A DNA stretch of 64,000 nt from Microbacteriaceae bacterium (GTDB lineage Bacteria > Actinomycetota > Actinomycetes > Actinomycetales > Microbacteriaceae). Shown piece by piece: positions 55,783 to 64,000 of this stretch. Each line of letters opens with the position of its first letter. The stretch's first letter is position 1. The stretch lies in NCBI GenBank assembly GCA_019638805.1, contig JAHBTA010000007.1, positions 24,189 through 88,188 on the forward strand, given 5' to 3'. Under the pieces are notes generated by a model, which was given only the letters and a program-made list of their open reading frames with translations, was not told where the DNA came from and did no database searches. The translations under genes were made by a program, and so were the position numbers.

Positions 55783-56750
55783 TGGACGACGCCGCGCTCG
55801 AGGCGATCTACCGTCGTCGCATCCGGCCGATCCTGTTCGACGGGACGACGGCCGACATCCTGCCGGTCGCCTCGCTGATCGGTGCTCAGAGCGGCAGCGG
55901 GAAGACACGATCGATGGTGACCGTCCGGGGACTGAACCCCGGGCGGTCTTTCGTGCCGATCGTGGGAGACGATCTGCGCGGGATGCATCCTGAGTACGAC
56001 CGCCTGGTCGACGTCGACCCGATGCGGATGCCGGAGGTGACGGCCGAGGCATCCGGGCGATGGGTCGAGGCGGCGATCGAGGACGCCTGTTCGCTGCGAC
56101 GCTCCGCGATCGTGGAGGGAACGTTCCGGCGTCCTGCCGTCACCGTGGCTACTGCGAGCACCTTCCGCAGAGCCGGGTTCGACGTTCACGTGGTGGCGCT
56201 GGCGGTGCCCGACTGGGAGAGCCGCCTGTCGATCCTCGATCGCTACGTCGTGGACCACGCCAGCGGGCGTCAGGCCCGCTGGACAGCCCCCGAGGCCCAC
56301 GACGCCGGCTATGCCGGCATGGTGCCCACCGTCGAGGCTGCGATCGAGGAAGGCGTCGTCGATCGCGTGACGGTGCTGGACCGGCAGGGCCGGACCATGC
56401 ACGACTCCCGCACCCCGAACGCCGTCGCGGCGGTGGCCGCGATCGAGCGCGGCCGCGCACGATCGCCGCTGCCGGGGGAGTCGGAGGCGTTCTCCGCCCG
56501 CTACGCGGCGCTCCTGGGCTACCTCGAGCAGACGAACCAGCTCGACGAGCGCACGCTGCCCCTGGTGACGGCGCTGCGCGACGACCGCGACCTGCTGGGC
56601 GCGATGGAAGCGCGCAGGGTCGCCGGCGCCGGCGTCCCGCCCCAGGTCGGGCGAGGTGGTGGCGCGCCCGAGATGCCTCCCGCAGCGCGGCCCGACAGAG
56701 CGCACTTGCGCCTCGTCGAGAAGGACGCCGGCCCTGGGATCGACCGCTGA
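55782..56750 (+). CDS. Zeta-toxin-family kinase
   Basis: 322-aa P-loop kinase. Walker A LIGAQSGSGKTRS (about residues 33-45), FVPIVGDDLRGMHPEY (about 58-73, catalytic Asp) and SAIVEGTFRRP (about 107-117) match zeta toxins, which phosphorylate UDP-N-acetylglucosamine and poison wall synthesis. A C-terminal helical part follows (about 190-290). Possible plasmid maintenance system, or a related kinase with another substrate. Confidence 0.85.
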   Translation: MDDAALEAIYRRRIRPILFDGTTADILPVASLIGAQSGSGKTRSMVTVRGLNPGRSFVPIVGDDLRGMHPEYDRLVDVDPMRMPEVTAEASGRWVEAAIEDACSLRRSAIVEGTFRRPAVTVATASTFRRAGFDVHVVALAVPDWESRLSILDRYVVDHASGRQARWTAPEAHDAGYAGMVPTVEAAIEEGVVDRVTVLDRQGRTMHDSRTPNAVAAVAAIERGRARSPLPGESEAFSARYAALLGYLEQTNQLDERTLPLVTALRDDRDLLGAMEARRVAGAGVPPQVGRGGGAPEMPPAARPDRAHLRLVEKDAGPGIDR

Positions 56751-56781
56751 TGATCGTGGTGCGACGGGCGATGATGAGCGC

Positions 56782-57081
56782 ATGACGCCGAGCGCGAAGA
56801 TCCTGGCCGTGTCGTCCAGCCCGCGGTCGACGTGGGTGTGGGCGGCGGATGAGGCCGCGGCCGCGGAGGTGCGCGCCGGCCTCGAGGCGGCTGGGCGCTC
56901 CTGGTGGCCAGCGGAGGGCCGCAACGCCGAGGCTCGGGTCACCGACCTGGACATCGGCGTCGACGCGGCGGAGTCCCTGGCCGTGCTCGTGACGGCCGGC
57001 TACACCTTCCGCTGGCACGAGAGTCAGTACGAGATGGACCGGCATCCGACGCTCTACGGCGTCGACGTCGGCGGTGCGTGA
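56782..57081 (+). CDS. Hypothetical 99-aa protein
   Basis: Small alpha/beta protein MTPSAKILAVSSSPRSTWVW, with RNAEARVTDLDIGVDAAESL and FRWHESQYEMDRHPTLYGVD. No family recognised; 31 bp after the zeta gene and possibly co-transcribed. Confidence 0.55.
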   Translation: MTPSAKILAVSSSPRSTWVWAADEAAAAEVRAGLEAAGRSWWPAEGRNAEARVTDLDIGVDAAESLAVLVTAGYTFRWHESQYEMDRHPTLYGVDVGGA

Positions 57082-57459
57082 CTGGCGGGGAGCGGGCTTG
57101 ACTTGGTTCTCTCAGAATGGGCGTATTGATAATTAGTGGATATGCGCGTTACCCGGATCTTCACTAATTGATGCGGAGCACCTTGTTTCGCTAGCACTTG
57201 CCTGGCTCCTTGTGGCGAAGGACGTAGTCCGCTTTGGCACTATGCGCGAGGTGTGCCGGCGCTGCTGGCGGCGGGAGCGGAGTGCGGATCCCCGGTACTA
57301 CCGGCATCGGTTCGAACAGTTGCGAAATGTCGGCGTCGGCTCGGCCTGGGTCCAGTCGACATCCCGCGCGTCACGATAGTCGCGTTGAGGACTCTCATCC
57401 TGTGTGGGTCCAAGGGGGTTCACGCGACATCGCGACCGTTGGGTAAGCCGGGAGCGGTG
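57082..57459 (+). promoter_or_regulatory. AT-rich intergenic region with inverted repeat
   Basis: A conspicuous AT-rich patch (57099-57175) contains AATTAGTG (57131-57138) and its inverted copy CACTAATT (57162-57169), 23 bp apart, a likely operator or structured site. In the downstream part the frame of the next gene stays open, but codon bias is poor, so I treat it as non-coding. Confidence 0.45.
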
Positions 57460-58935
57460 TCGACATCCGAACAGGCGGATTCGGGTCCAACTGTTCGAGC
57501 GGCGACGCCGGTCCTGTTCTATACCGGGTCCGGCGTCGCCGCGACGTTACCGGCCCGGAGTATTCACCCGAATGGCAAAGTGAACATCCTCCCAGCGGCA
57601 ACCCTCGCCACCACCGACCAGGAGCCACCTCAACCATCAGCGGTGCCGGTTTCGACCGTGCGGACATCGCGGGCCGCTGCGCGGGCGTTGAGGCGTCGTG
57701 TCGCGGCGTCCTGGGGGGAGCTAGCGCCTCGTCTGCGCGCGCTGGCGGCAAAGTTGGATCGGGAATCCACGAAGATTGCCGCGGTTGTCGTCGTCGGGGT
57801 CGCCGGGACGCTGAACGGGCTGTGGAGTGCAGCGACCCTGAGCGCATTTCGCAGGACCGGCTGGATGGGGCGCGTCGTGGCGGGCGCTCTGGTGATGGCC
57901 GCAACAGCGGGCGCCGCCGTCGGGGCCGTGCAAGTCGCACAGTCGACCATCCACCACAACGCATACGCCCAGGCGGTCGCCGCCGACGCCGGGCTGCGGG
58001 CGGAGGCCGGCGAGTACGCGACCGCTGTCACCTCCCGGGCGACACTCTTGGCGAGCGCCGCCACATTCCTCGCCGAAACGCACGACCTTGCCGCGCAGCT
58101 CCCCGAACTTGTCGGCGACGACGAACTCGACGAACTGCTGATCGCGGCAGACCGCCTCGAACCGGCCGGGGCCATGTTGGCGGATGTCGATGTCGCCTCA
58201 CCTGACCCCGTCCCGGCCGGGCCGAGCCTCACCTGGGCGGACGATCGGCTCGCCGAGGCCGTGGCGGCCCTGCCCCGGCTGGCCGCCCACTACGCTGCCG
58301 CCACCGCTGAGGTGGCGCCGGCCCTGGACGCGTACCAGCAGGCAACCGACCGCGTGAATCTGGCGCTGCTCGCCGCGGCGGTGAGCGCACCCCGAATGGT
58401 GGACGCGCTCCTCGAACAGTATGAGACCGACGACGAGTCGCTAGACAGCGGGCCCGCCGACGAGGTGCGGGCTGCAGCTGTTGCTTGCGCCGACGCCAGC
58501 GAGGAGAACGTCGCCGTACTCCTGGCCGAATACGTGGATGCGGCGACTGCTCTCCGCACCGGGGACGTGGGGGACATCGGCGCTTCCGCAACGTCCGAAG
58601 AGAGGCCGACGACGTCAGGACCCGACGCAGCCTCCGGTCGGGCCCACGCGGCTGATCGGGGTGGTGGCAGAACTGAGCGTGCCGACAACTACCTAGTTGT
58701 GCCCGCGATGGTGGTCACGTTCGTGGGCGCGCTTGTCCTGCTCGGCTTCATCGCGCTGTACGTCGTGACCTACGTCTGGTATCGGCAACGGCAGTGGGCG
58801 TACGTTCACCGACGCGAGACAGGCAATCTACTGGTCGCCTGGCCGGCACCGTGGGCACCCGTGTTCTTCCCCGCATTCGTCGCGACGTCGGTGCTCACCG
58901 TCGTCGCGGTCTGCGTCGCGACCTCGGCTGCGTGA
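57460..58935 (+). CDS. Hypothetical multi-pass membrane protein
   Basis: About 491 aa if started at GTG 57460 (MSTSEQADSG); codon bias before that is poor, though the frame is open to 57253. Two hydrophobic segments in the middle (VVVVGVAGTLNGLWSAATL and VVAGALVMAATAGAAVGAV), a roughly 230-residue extracytoplasmic helical region, then two C-terminal membrane segments (VVTFVGALVLLGFIALYVV; FVATSVLTVVAVCVATSAA). No family recognised. Confidence 0.6.
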   Translation, partial: STSEQADSGPTVRAATPVLFYTGSGVAATLPARSIHPNGKVNILPAATLATTDQEPPQPSAVPVSTVRTSRAAARALRRRVAASWGELAPRLRALAAKLDRESTKIAAVVVVGVAGTLNGLWSAATLSAFRRTGWMGRVVAGALVMAATAGAAVGAVQVAQSTIHHNAYAQAVAADAGLRAEAGEYATAVTSRATLLASAATFLAETHDLAAQLPELVGDDELDELLIAADRLEPAGAMLADVDVASPDPVPAGPSLTWADDRLAEAVAALPRLAAHYAAATAEVAPALDAYQQATDRVNLALLAAAVSAPRMVDALLEQYETDDESLDSGPADEVRAAAVACADASEENVAVLLAEYVDAATALRTGDVGDIGASATSEERPTTSGPDAASGRAHAADRGGGRTERADNYLVVPAMVVTFVGALVLLGFIALYVVTYVWYRQRQWAYVHRRETGNLLVAWPAPWAPVFFPAFVATSVLTVVAVCVATSAA

Positions 58936-59265
58936 CACTCGACCCCGACGTGCACCGCCGGCCGGGTGGGGTGGGTGTCGCGAGCTGGCAGCGTCACGAT
59001 TCCCCCGCCGTCGACTCGCATGTTGTGCGGGACCCGTGCGGCCCGTGGTGGCACAGGGCGGTTTCTTCACTGGTGTCTGCCCTGTGCCCACCGTCCCGGG
59101 TGGGGAGTCACCTCGTAGTGACCTGGTGGCTCCTCCCCGGGGCGGACCGCCGGGGACGGGAAAAGCGGTTGGGGGCCGTCATGAAACGCCGCAAAGCGAC
59201 TCGTTTAGTTTGACCCCCGTCCGGAGGGGTGCTTGGGGACGGAAATCAGTGAGGGGAGCAGTGCG
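58936..59265 (+). other. Intergenic region before the wall protein
   Basis: No convincing gene. A 9-bp inverted repeat GCACAGGGC/GCCCTGTGC (59051-59059 and 59079-59087) could end the upstream transcript. GAGGGGAG just before 59266 is the ribosome-binding site of the next gene. Confidence 0.4.
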
Positions 59266-60735
59266 GTGAGAGCGGTTTCGAAAGTCGCTGCGGCTGCGCT
59301 GGTTGCGACCGGGTTCACGCTGACTGGGGTGGTGGGCGTAGCGGCCGCTCCGTTGTGGTCGGCGGAGGTGTCGGGCGGGTCGGCGGCGGCGAGGCTTGCC
59401 GTGTCCGCGTTGAAGTCGACCTTCGACACCGAGGTGGGGGCGGTCGTCGATCCGCTCATCATTTCTGCGACCGTGGGGGATCCGTTGGCGGGGGATCTGG
59501 CGACCAGTCCCGACGGGGTGACCGTGTCGGTGATGCGCGCGAGGTATTCGCTGGACCCGACCGCGCCGGTGTTCGTGGAGTACTCGCCCAACTCTGGGGT
59601 TGCCGCGTGCGGCGGTTCGGGGCGGCAGATGCAGGGTGGCGCGTCGCGGCCGAGCGTGTTGACCGGGTTGGCGGACTGTTCGGATCTCGGGGTGGTGTAC
59701 AACGAGTTCGGCGGGTCGGGCGAGGCGAGCACGCGGGACGCGGTCGAGCTGTCGTTCTCGCGTCCGGTGATCGCGTTCGGCGCGTGGTTCGGGGATCTCG
59801 AGACCCGCACCGACGGGCAGGGGGTGCCGGCGGTCGTCTACCTTTTCGGCCCGGAGGGCGACCTCGTCGAGCAGTTTCAGGTGACCCCGGACGGGGATCA
59901 GAGCCTGTGCGAGAACAGTGCGCGTCTGTGCGGAAATGAGACGACTCGGTGGGTCGGTTTCACCGACGTGCTCGTGGGCCGGATGGTAGTCGTCGTCGGC
60001 GACGAGGACGCGACCGGCACGGCCAACGACGAAGGCATCAGCCTGGTCGGCCCGACCCCGGTGTCCCCGACGGTGTCGATGAGCGCGACCGTCGACACGA
60101 CCGGTGTTGAGGTGGCGGTCGGGGCGACGGTGATCGTTCCTGTGACGATCACGAACACCGGTCAGGTGCCGGTCACGCTGACCGACTTCGGGGTGGTCTG
60201 CGCGGACGGCGTGCTCGGGGTCGCCGCGGCGACGACCTGTGACCTGGTCCACACGGTGACCGCGGCGGATGTGCTCGCGGGAGGTTTCACCGTCGGTGTG
60301 GATGCTGCGGGCACCTGGTACGACCTGCCTGCGGCCGCGTCGGCGACCGGGTTCGTTCCGCTGCGGGCCCTGGTCACGCCTCTGGCGCCGGGTCTCGACC
60401 CGGCGGCAGGCTGCGGGGTCGAACCCGAGGTGGTCGTCCCGTCGGTGGAGGGGGTCGTCTACTCGCAGACGCGCAGTGGGGAGGTGGTGTCGGTGACCGC
60501 GGCCGCAGCTGCCGGCTACGTGCTTCCCGACGGCGAGTGGGAGTGGGAGTTCACGGTGACCGCTGACCCGTGCATCGTTCCGGCTGTTGGCACTGATCCG
60601 CTCCCTCAGACTGGGGTGGTCGGCGCCGAGCCGACCTTCGTCGGCGCGTTGGGCGCGATCGCTGTCGGTGCCCTTTTCGTCGTGGCGGGTTCGACCAGGC
60701 GAGCATCGGTGCGGTCGTGGGCGAGGTCGTTGTGA
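59266..60735 (+). CDS. LPxTG-type cell-wall-anchored protein
   Basis: 489-aa exported protein; GTG start after GAGGGGAG. Signal peptide SKVAAAALVATGFTLTGVVG with VAAAP cleavage region. Mid-part has a DUF11/CARDB-like repeat (VPVTITNTGQVPVTLTDFGV, about residues 292-311). C terminus DPLPQTGVVGAEP, a hydrophobic stretch and RRASVRSW is a full sortase signal. Surface adhesin or matrix protein; binding partner unknown. No sortase gene in the window. Confidence 0.85.
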   Translation: MRAVSKVAAAALVATGFTLTGVVGVAAAPLWSAEVSGGSAAARLAVSALKSTFDTEVGAVVDPLIISATVGDPLAGDLATSPDGVTVSVMRARYSLDPTAPVFVEYSPNSGVAACGGSGRQMQGGASRPSVLTGLADCSDLGVVYNEFGGSGEASTRDAVELSFSRPVIAFGAWFGDLETRTDGQGVPAVVYLFGPEGDLVEQFQVTPDGDQSLCENSARLCGNETTRWVGFTDVLVGRMVVVVGDEDATGTANDEGISLVGPTPVSPTVSMSATVDTTGVEVAVGATVIVPVTITNTGQVPVTLTDFGVVCADGVLGVAAATTCDLVHTVTAADVLAGGFTVGVDAAGTWYDLPAAASATGFVPLRALVTPLAPGLDPAAGCGVEPEVVVPSVEGVVYSQTRSGEVVSVTAAAAAGYVLPDGEWEWEFTVTADPCIVPAVGTDPLPQTGVVGAEPTFVGALGAIAVGALFVVAGSTRRASVRSWARSL

Positions 60736-60971
60736 GTTCCGGGGACGGGTCCGGGCAGCGACTGCGGGAGGCGGTGGTCGACGAGTACATCGCGAAGCTG
60801 CCGCAGCGGATGGGGCTGTGGGAGTTCGCGCAGGTGGCTGGAGTGGAGACGGATCGCGCCGCGGTGGCGGCGATCGTTCAGGAGCCGGATGGTCTGGTGC
60901 GCCCTGACCGGAACCGGGACTTGCTGGTTTCCTGCGGCCGCATTGTGCTGCCCCCGTGGGAAGGCGGGTGA
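60732..60971 (+). CDS. Hypothetical 79-aa protein
   Basis: GTG start overlaps the wall-protein stop as GTGA. EAVVDEYIAKLPQRMGLWEF with EFAQVAGVETDRAAVAAIVQ suggests a small helical domain. Function unknown. Co-translated with its neighbours. Confidence 0.55.
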   Translation: MSSGDGSGQRLREAVVDEYIAKLPQRMGLWEFAQVAGVETDRAAVAAIVQEPDGLVRPDRNRDLLVSCGRIVLPPWEGG

Positions 60972-61390
60972 GCGGGCTGGTTCTCGATACGATTCGGGGA
61001 GTGTTCGGCGTCATCTCATCGGTTGCGTTCTTCGTGCCGCTGGCCGCCGCCGACCGGGAGCTGCGCGCACTTCGGGAGCGTTCCTCATCGCCACGCACTG
61101 ACCCTATTTCGGGACCAGCCGCCGGCCCGCACCCGAGCTTCGGCTACCCGCCGCTTGCGGCCGCTCACGACCTGGCCGGCGTTCTCGGCTGGCGGTGGGA
61201 TGCGCGAGGCGCCGTCTACGACGAGGCCGGCGAGCGTGTTGCGAGGTCGATGAACGACGTGGCCCAGGCGATGCAGGTCGCTCGGTGGGTGGACCACGAT
61301 GGCTGGTTGGCGTGGCCGGACCTTGCTCGAGTGCCGACCGAGCGGTCAGAACGGGCCACCCAGATCCGATCCGCAGTGGCGAAGCCGTAG
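60968..61390 (+). CDS. Hypothetical membrane-anchored protein
   Basis: 140 aa, start GTG 60968 in a GTGA overlap. N-terminal hydrophobic segment VFGVISSVAFFVPLAAADRE, then a soluble part HDLAGVLGWRWDARGAVYDE. No family recognised. End of the three-gene wall-protein operon; convergent with the HTH gene. Confidence 0.55.
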   Translation: MSGLVLDTIRGVFGVISSVAFFVPLAAADRELRALRERSSSPRTDPISGPAAGPHPSFGYPPLAAAHDLAGVLGWRWDARGAVYDEAGERVARSMNDVAQAMQVARWVDHDGWLAWPDLARVPTERSERATQIRSAVAKP

Positions 61391-61412
61391 GGCGGGAGTC
61401 GCCCTGCGCGCC

Positions 61413-61733
61413 CTACGCCGACGGAACCGGTGTGGGGAATCGGGTCACGTGCTTCTCGACCTGATCGGCGAGGAGTTCCCGCGGGACCCGTCCGGCGCTG
61501 CCCATGCTGGTGCGTGCTCGGGTGATGATGGTCCGAGTCGCTCGTACGCTGAGGCTCAAAGTCCGAGCGATCTGAGCTGCCGACATGCCGTTGGCGAACA
61601 TCGAGATCACGATGAGCTGGGAGCGGGTCAGCGGACGGCACTCGGCGTCGGCGGCCGCGTAATCAGTCGGCACACTCTGTGAGAGTGGTGCCACGTGGTT
61701 TCGTGACGCCCCCGGGCGGCCCGAGCCGGTCAA
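61413..61733 (-). CDS. Small LuxR-type HTH regulator
   Basis: 106-aa protein consisting mainly of a GerE/LuxR helix-turn-helix: LTRSQLIVISMFANGMSAAQ and IARTLSLSVRATRTIITRAR (about residues 35-74). No receiver domain, so an orphan DNA-binding unit. TTG start overlaps the sigma-fusion stop as TTGA, so it is made together with it and may control the same surface genes. Confidence 0.75.
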   Translation of the reverse strand: MTGSGRPGASRNHVAPLSQSVPTDYAAADAECRPLTRSQLIVISMFANGMSAAQIARTLSLSVRATRTIITRARTSMGSAGRVPRELLADQVEKHVTRFPTPVPSA

Positions 61734-63661
61734 GGTCCGCTGATGGCCGAGACGACGGTGAACTCGACCTGCGCATGGTCCTGATCGACCGGGCGGTGGC
61801 CGTCTTCGTCGGAGTAGACGATGTCGAACGAGTAGGTCCCTGGCGGGAGCGGGGCGCCGCCGGCTGCCGTGACAGGTTCCAGCAGAGTTCCGGTGGGGGA
61901 GAGCTGCAGGACGAATTCGGCGCCGGGAACGATCACGGTGACATACGACTCGGGGATCCCCCGGATGTCCAACACGACCGGTGCGACGAGGGTGCTCCCG
62001 TCGGTGGGGTGCGCCACGGTGGGCGTGAGGTTGATCTGCTCCGTCGTCGGGGCGGAGGTGTTGCCGGCGAGGTCGGAGGTGTCCGCGAACAGGTCACGAG
62101 TCGTCGCGGACAGGGCCGACAGCGCCATCGTCCAGGTCCCGTCGACATCGACCAGGGCACTGCCCATCTCGGCGCCGTCTTCGGTGCGGACGGCGACGGT
62201 GGTGCCCGGCTCCGCGAACCCCGACGCGGTCGGGTAGCCGCCGTCGGTGGGGGCGTCCACGTCGATCGTGGGCGCATCGGGCACGCCCGTGTCGATGGTC
62301 GTGTGCACCGTCTGCGAGGCGGAGGGGAGGTGACCGGAGTAGGTCTGGACGATTGTGAAACTCCAGCTGCCGTCGTGCAGGTGCGGGCTGGTCCACGTCC
62401 ACTGGCCGCTGGAATCGACCCACACGTGTTGCGTCCGTTCGCCGGAATAGACCGTGATCCGCGCATGCGGGCGGCCGGTCCCCGCCAGGTCGACGAAGGC
62501 GTCCGACGCGAACGGCACGAGAGTGGTCGACAGGGTCGGGGCGAGACTGCGCGGAGTCACAGTCGGGACGGCCGGGTCCGCGGGCACGGGCTCGTCGGGT
62601 TCGGGGTCCTCCGGCGTGGGGCTGGCGGTCGGCGTCGGCGGCGCGGTCGCGACCGGGTCGGCGGGAGCCGGGGGTGCCGCTTCCGTAGCCGGTGCGGCGG
62701 GCGCCGCCGCCGGAGCGGTCGGCGCCGCGGTGAGGGTGGCGGCAAGTGCGACGCCGGCGACGGCCGTCGCGGCGACGCCGGCGACCGATCCGGCGATGGC
62801 GAGATTCCTCAGCACCGGCGGTCGGGGGGCCGCGGCCAGGGCCGCAGTGGTGGTGCCGGTCGTTCCGGTGGTGAATGCGAGGGCGGCTTCGGCGCCGAAA
62901 ATCGCCGGAAGCAGGATGATGGGCAGTCGTGAGGCGACCTCGGACAGTTCGCCGAGCACGTTGGTGCAGCGCGGGCAGGTCTCGAGGTGTGCGGTGACGG
63001 CGCGGCGGGCGACCGGGGGAAGGCTGCCGTTGACGTAGTCGCCGAGTTGCGCGCGGGTTTGCGCGCACTCGGGTTCCGGCGGCACGTGGGTGATGTGGGC
63101 TTGGATCCACGCCACGCGGAGCGCTTTGCGTGCACGGTACGCCATGGCAGAGATCGAGTTCGCCGAGGTGCCCATCAGTTTGGCGATCTCACGCGGACGG
63201 AGCTGTTCGACCTCGGTGTACCAGACCAACGCTTGCCAGTTCTCCGGCAGGGCCTTGTACGCGTCGAGTGCGAGTCGCGCGTCGAGGTCACGCGCGATTG
63301 CGTCGTCGTTGGTCGACTCGTCGACGACGGCGTCCATGTTCTCGTCGGGGTCGACCGGTGCTTGCCGCATGAGCTTGGTGGCCTGGTTGCGGATCACCGT
63401 GTAGAGGTAGGGGCGGAATGCGTCGGTGGGCCCGCTCCCGGCCTTCAGGGTCTTGAGGATCTCGGCGAACGCCTCCGAAACCATGTCGGCCGGGTCTGCC
63501 AGACGTGCGTAGCTCCGCGCGGCGGTGTGTGCTGCCGGGGAGTGGCGTCGCCACAGCACCGCGTATGCGTCGCGGGATCCGTCGCGGACGGCGGCGATGA
63601 GCTCGGCGTCCGAGCTTCGGTCGCCGACGAGGCGCGCGCTGTGGGGTGTCGCCTCGGTCAC
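61730..63661 (-). CDS. ECF sigma factor fused to anti-sigma and Ig-like domains
   Basis: 643-aa single protein. Sigma region 2 (YAVLWRRHSPAAHTAARSYA with DMVSEAFAEILKTL, residues 33-72) and region 4 (YTEVEQLRPREIAKLMGTSA, about 148-167). Then a zinc anti-sigma motif HLETCPRC (H225, C229, C232), one membrane segment (about 286-312), a Pro/Ala linker and extracytoplasmic Ig-like repeats (about 390-630; EPGTTVAVRTEDG, VDGTWTM). So sigma factor, its inhibitor and an outer sensor are one chain; release would need proteolysis or a conformational switch. Confidence 0.85.
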   Translation of the reverse strand: MTEATPHSARLVGDRSSDAELIAAVRDGSRDAYAVLWRRHSPAAHTAARSYARLADPADMVSEAFAEILKTLKAGSGPTDAFRPYLYTVIRNQATKLMRQAPVDPDENMDAVVDESTNDDAIARDLDARLALDAYKALPENWQALVWYTEVEQLRPREIAKLMGTSANSISAMAYRARKALRVAWIQAHITHVPPEPECAQTRAQLGDYVNGSLPPVARRAVTAHLETCPRCTNVLGELSEVASRLPIILLPAIFGAEAALAFTTGTTGTTTAALAAAPRPPVLRNLAIAGSVAGVAATAVAGVALAATLTAAPTAPAAAPAAPATEAAPPAPADPVATAPPTPTASPTPEDPEPDEPVPADPAVPTVTPRSLAPTLSTTLVPFASDAFVDLAGTGRPHARITVYSGERTQHVWVDSSGQWTWTSPHLHDGSWSFTIVQTYSGHLPSASQTVHTTIDTGVPDAPTIDVDAPTDGGYPTASGFAEPGTTVAVRTEDGAEMGSALVDVDGTWTMALSALSATTRDLFADTSDLAGNTSAPTTEQINLTPTVAHPTDGSTLVAPVVLDIRGIPESYVTVIVPGAEFVLQLSPTGTLLEPVTAAGGAPLPPGTYSFDIVYSDEDGHRPVDQDHAQVEFTVVSAISGP

Positions 63662-63965
63662 AAGGCACGCTCGCGACGGGCGGGGGGAGTGGGCACGGGT
63701 CTCAGTTCCTGGATCGGTCGGCGGTCACATTACGGGTGGGGACCGGGAGTTCGCTGGGGGCAACCCACAAGGGGTCAACGAGGAAGAGTCGTGCACGGAC
63801 GTTTTATGACGCAGCGGTCTGCAACCTGTGTGGCGGCGTCACGAATGGCTCCGATCAGCCTCCACTCCAGTGCACGCCCCGGGAACGGGGCGACCCAGTG
63901 TGCGCGCCGACCCGCACCTGGTCGGATCTCGAACTCGAAAGACGGAGAACGCGGAGGGGGTAGGG
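63662..63965. other. Intergenic region, possible small Cys-rich frame
   Basis: A frame ending at 63963 contains AAVCNLCGGVTNGSDQPPLQ and ERGDPVCAP, four Cys in zinc-ribbon-like spacing, but it lacks a clear start codon with a ribosome-binding site. The promoter of the sigma-fusion gene should be here. Confidence 0.3.
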
Positions 63966-64000
63966 ATGCGCGGAAGCGAACCCGAGCACGTGGTGAGGGC
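63966..64000 (+). CDS. Start of a gene cut by the window edge
   Basis: ATG 63966 follows GCGGAGGGGGTAGGG, a good ribosome-binding site. Only MRGSEPEHVVR is visible, so identity is unknown. Confidence 0.35.
   Translation, partial: MRGSEPEHVVR

Noticed and set aside
57253..57459. N-terminal extension of the membrane protein
   Set aside because: The frame is open, but codon third positions are not G/C-biased and the sequence is Cys/Arg-rich without structure; the start is more likely at or after 57460.
1..64000. tRNA or rRNA genes and tRNA attachment sites
   Set aside because: No cloverleaf-like segment or TTCRANTY-type arm in proper context was seen on either strand, and no integrase gene was found, so an ICE boundary cannot be claimed.

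Overview
The window is high-GC actinobacterial DNA. Gene content and style (SCO6880-type conjugation genes, many ATGA/GTGA overlaps, GTG/TTG starts, an LPxTG wall protein) suggest a Microbacterium-like member of the Microbacteriaceae; this is inference, since there is no rRNA or marker gene. Most of it reads as a conjugative plasmid or plasmid-like element: replication initiator, two partition loci (one decayed), oriT with MobC and relaxase, two SSBs, several toxin-antitoxin modules and part of a type IV secretion system. No integrase or tRNA attachment site is visible.

Layout. 1-4.6 kb (-): mating-channel genes (SCO6880 family, TrbL/VirB6-like, VirB8-like, VirB2-like, DUF6668). 4.8-7.8 kb (+): lipoprotein, M23 peptidase, FHA protein, two small DNA-binding proteins. 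8.0-10.0 kb: primase-like replication initiator. 10.09-13.89 kb and 28.09-31.89 kb: two identical 3.8-kb IS110-family elements carrying a cadmium cassette (thioredoxin-like protein, LspA, CadD, CmtR). 14-26 kb: a sugar cluster (ABC transporter, RpiB- and TIM-type isomerases, LacI regulator, and a seven-gene minus-strand operon with UPF0261, PEP-hydrolase-like, Gfo/Idh, amidohydrolase, cupin, NADP-binding and ABM proteins). 26.2-28 kb: VbhA/Fic module and a decayed partition locus. 32-46 kb: ParB-like protein, nucleotidyltransferase TA candidate, DUF3846, two SSBs, ParA with a tandem-RHH partner and iterons, wHTH-Fic fusion, and a minus-strand operon ending in DprA. 46.1 kb: oriT, followed by MobC, a GIY-YIG protein, relaxase, a coiled-coil protein, and a 1,912-codon methylase/helicase. 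55.3-57.1 kb: zeta-toxin module. 57.4-64 kb: membrane protein, LPQTG wall protein, and a sigma/anti-sigma/Ig-like fusion.

Two observations stand out. First, a family of related 5' leaders (about 110-250 nt, ending in a small hairpin, an A-rich GAANGG-like stretch and a strong RBS) recurs before the parB-like gene, DUF3846, both ssb operons and two tiny homologous peptides whose C termini both read DPMDDLQC-x2-CQ. They may mark a conjugative leading region. Second, the IS110 elements have a recognisable bridge-RNA region upstream of the transposase. Its donor guides match both ends of the 3.8-kb unit, so the cadmium genes lie inside the mobile unit. Its target guides match a motif in these same leaders; both copies sit at the identical position in a leader, and an unoccupied site remains at 41525-41540.

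Other points: a 202-codon ORF with normal codon bias nested out of frame in the methylase/helicase gene, and an atypical translation start for the replication initiator.
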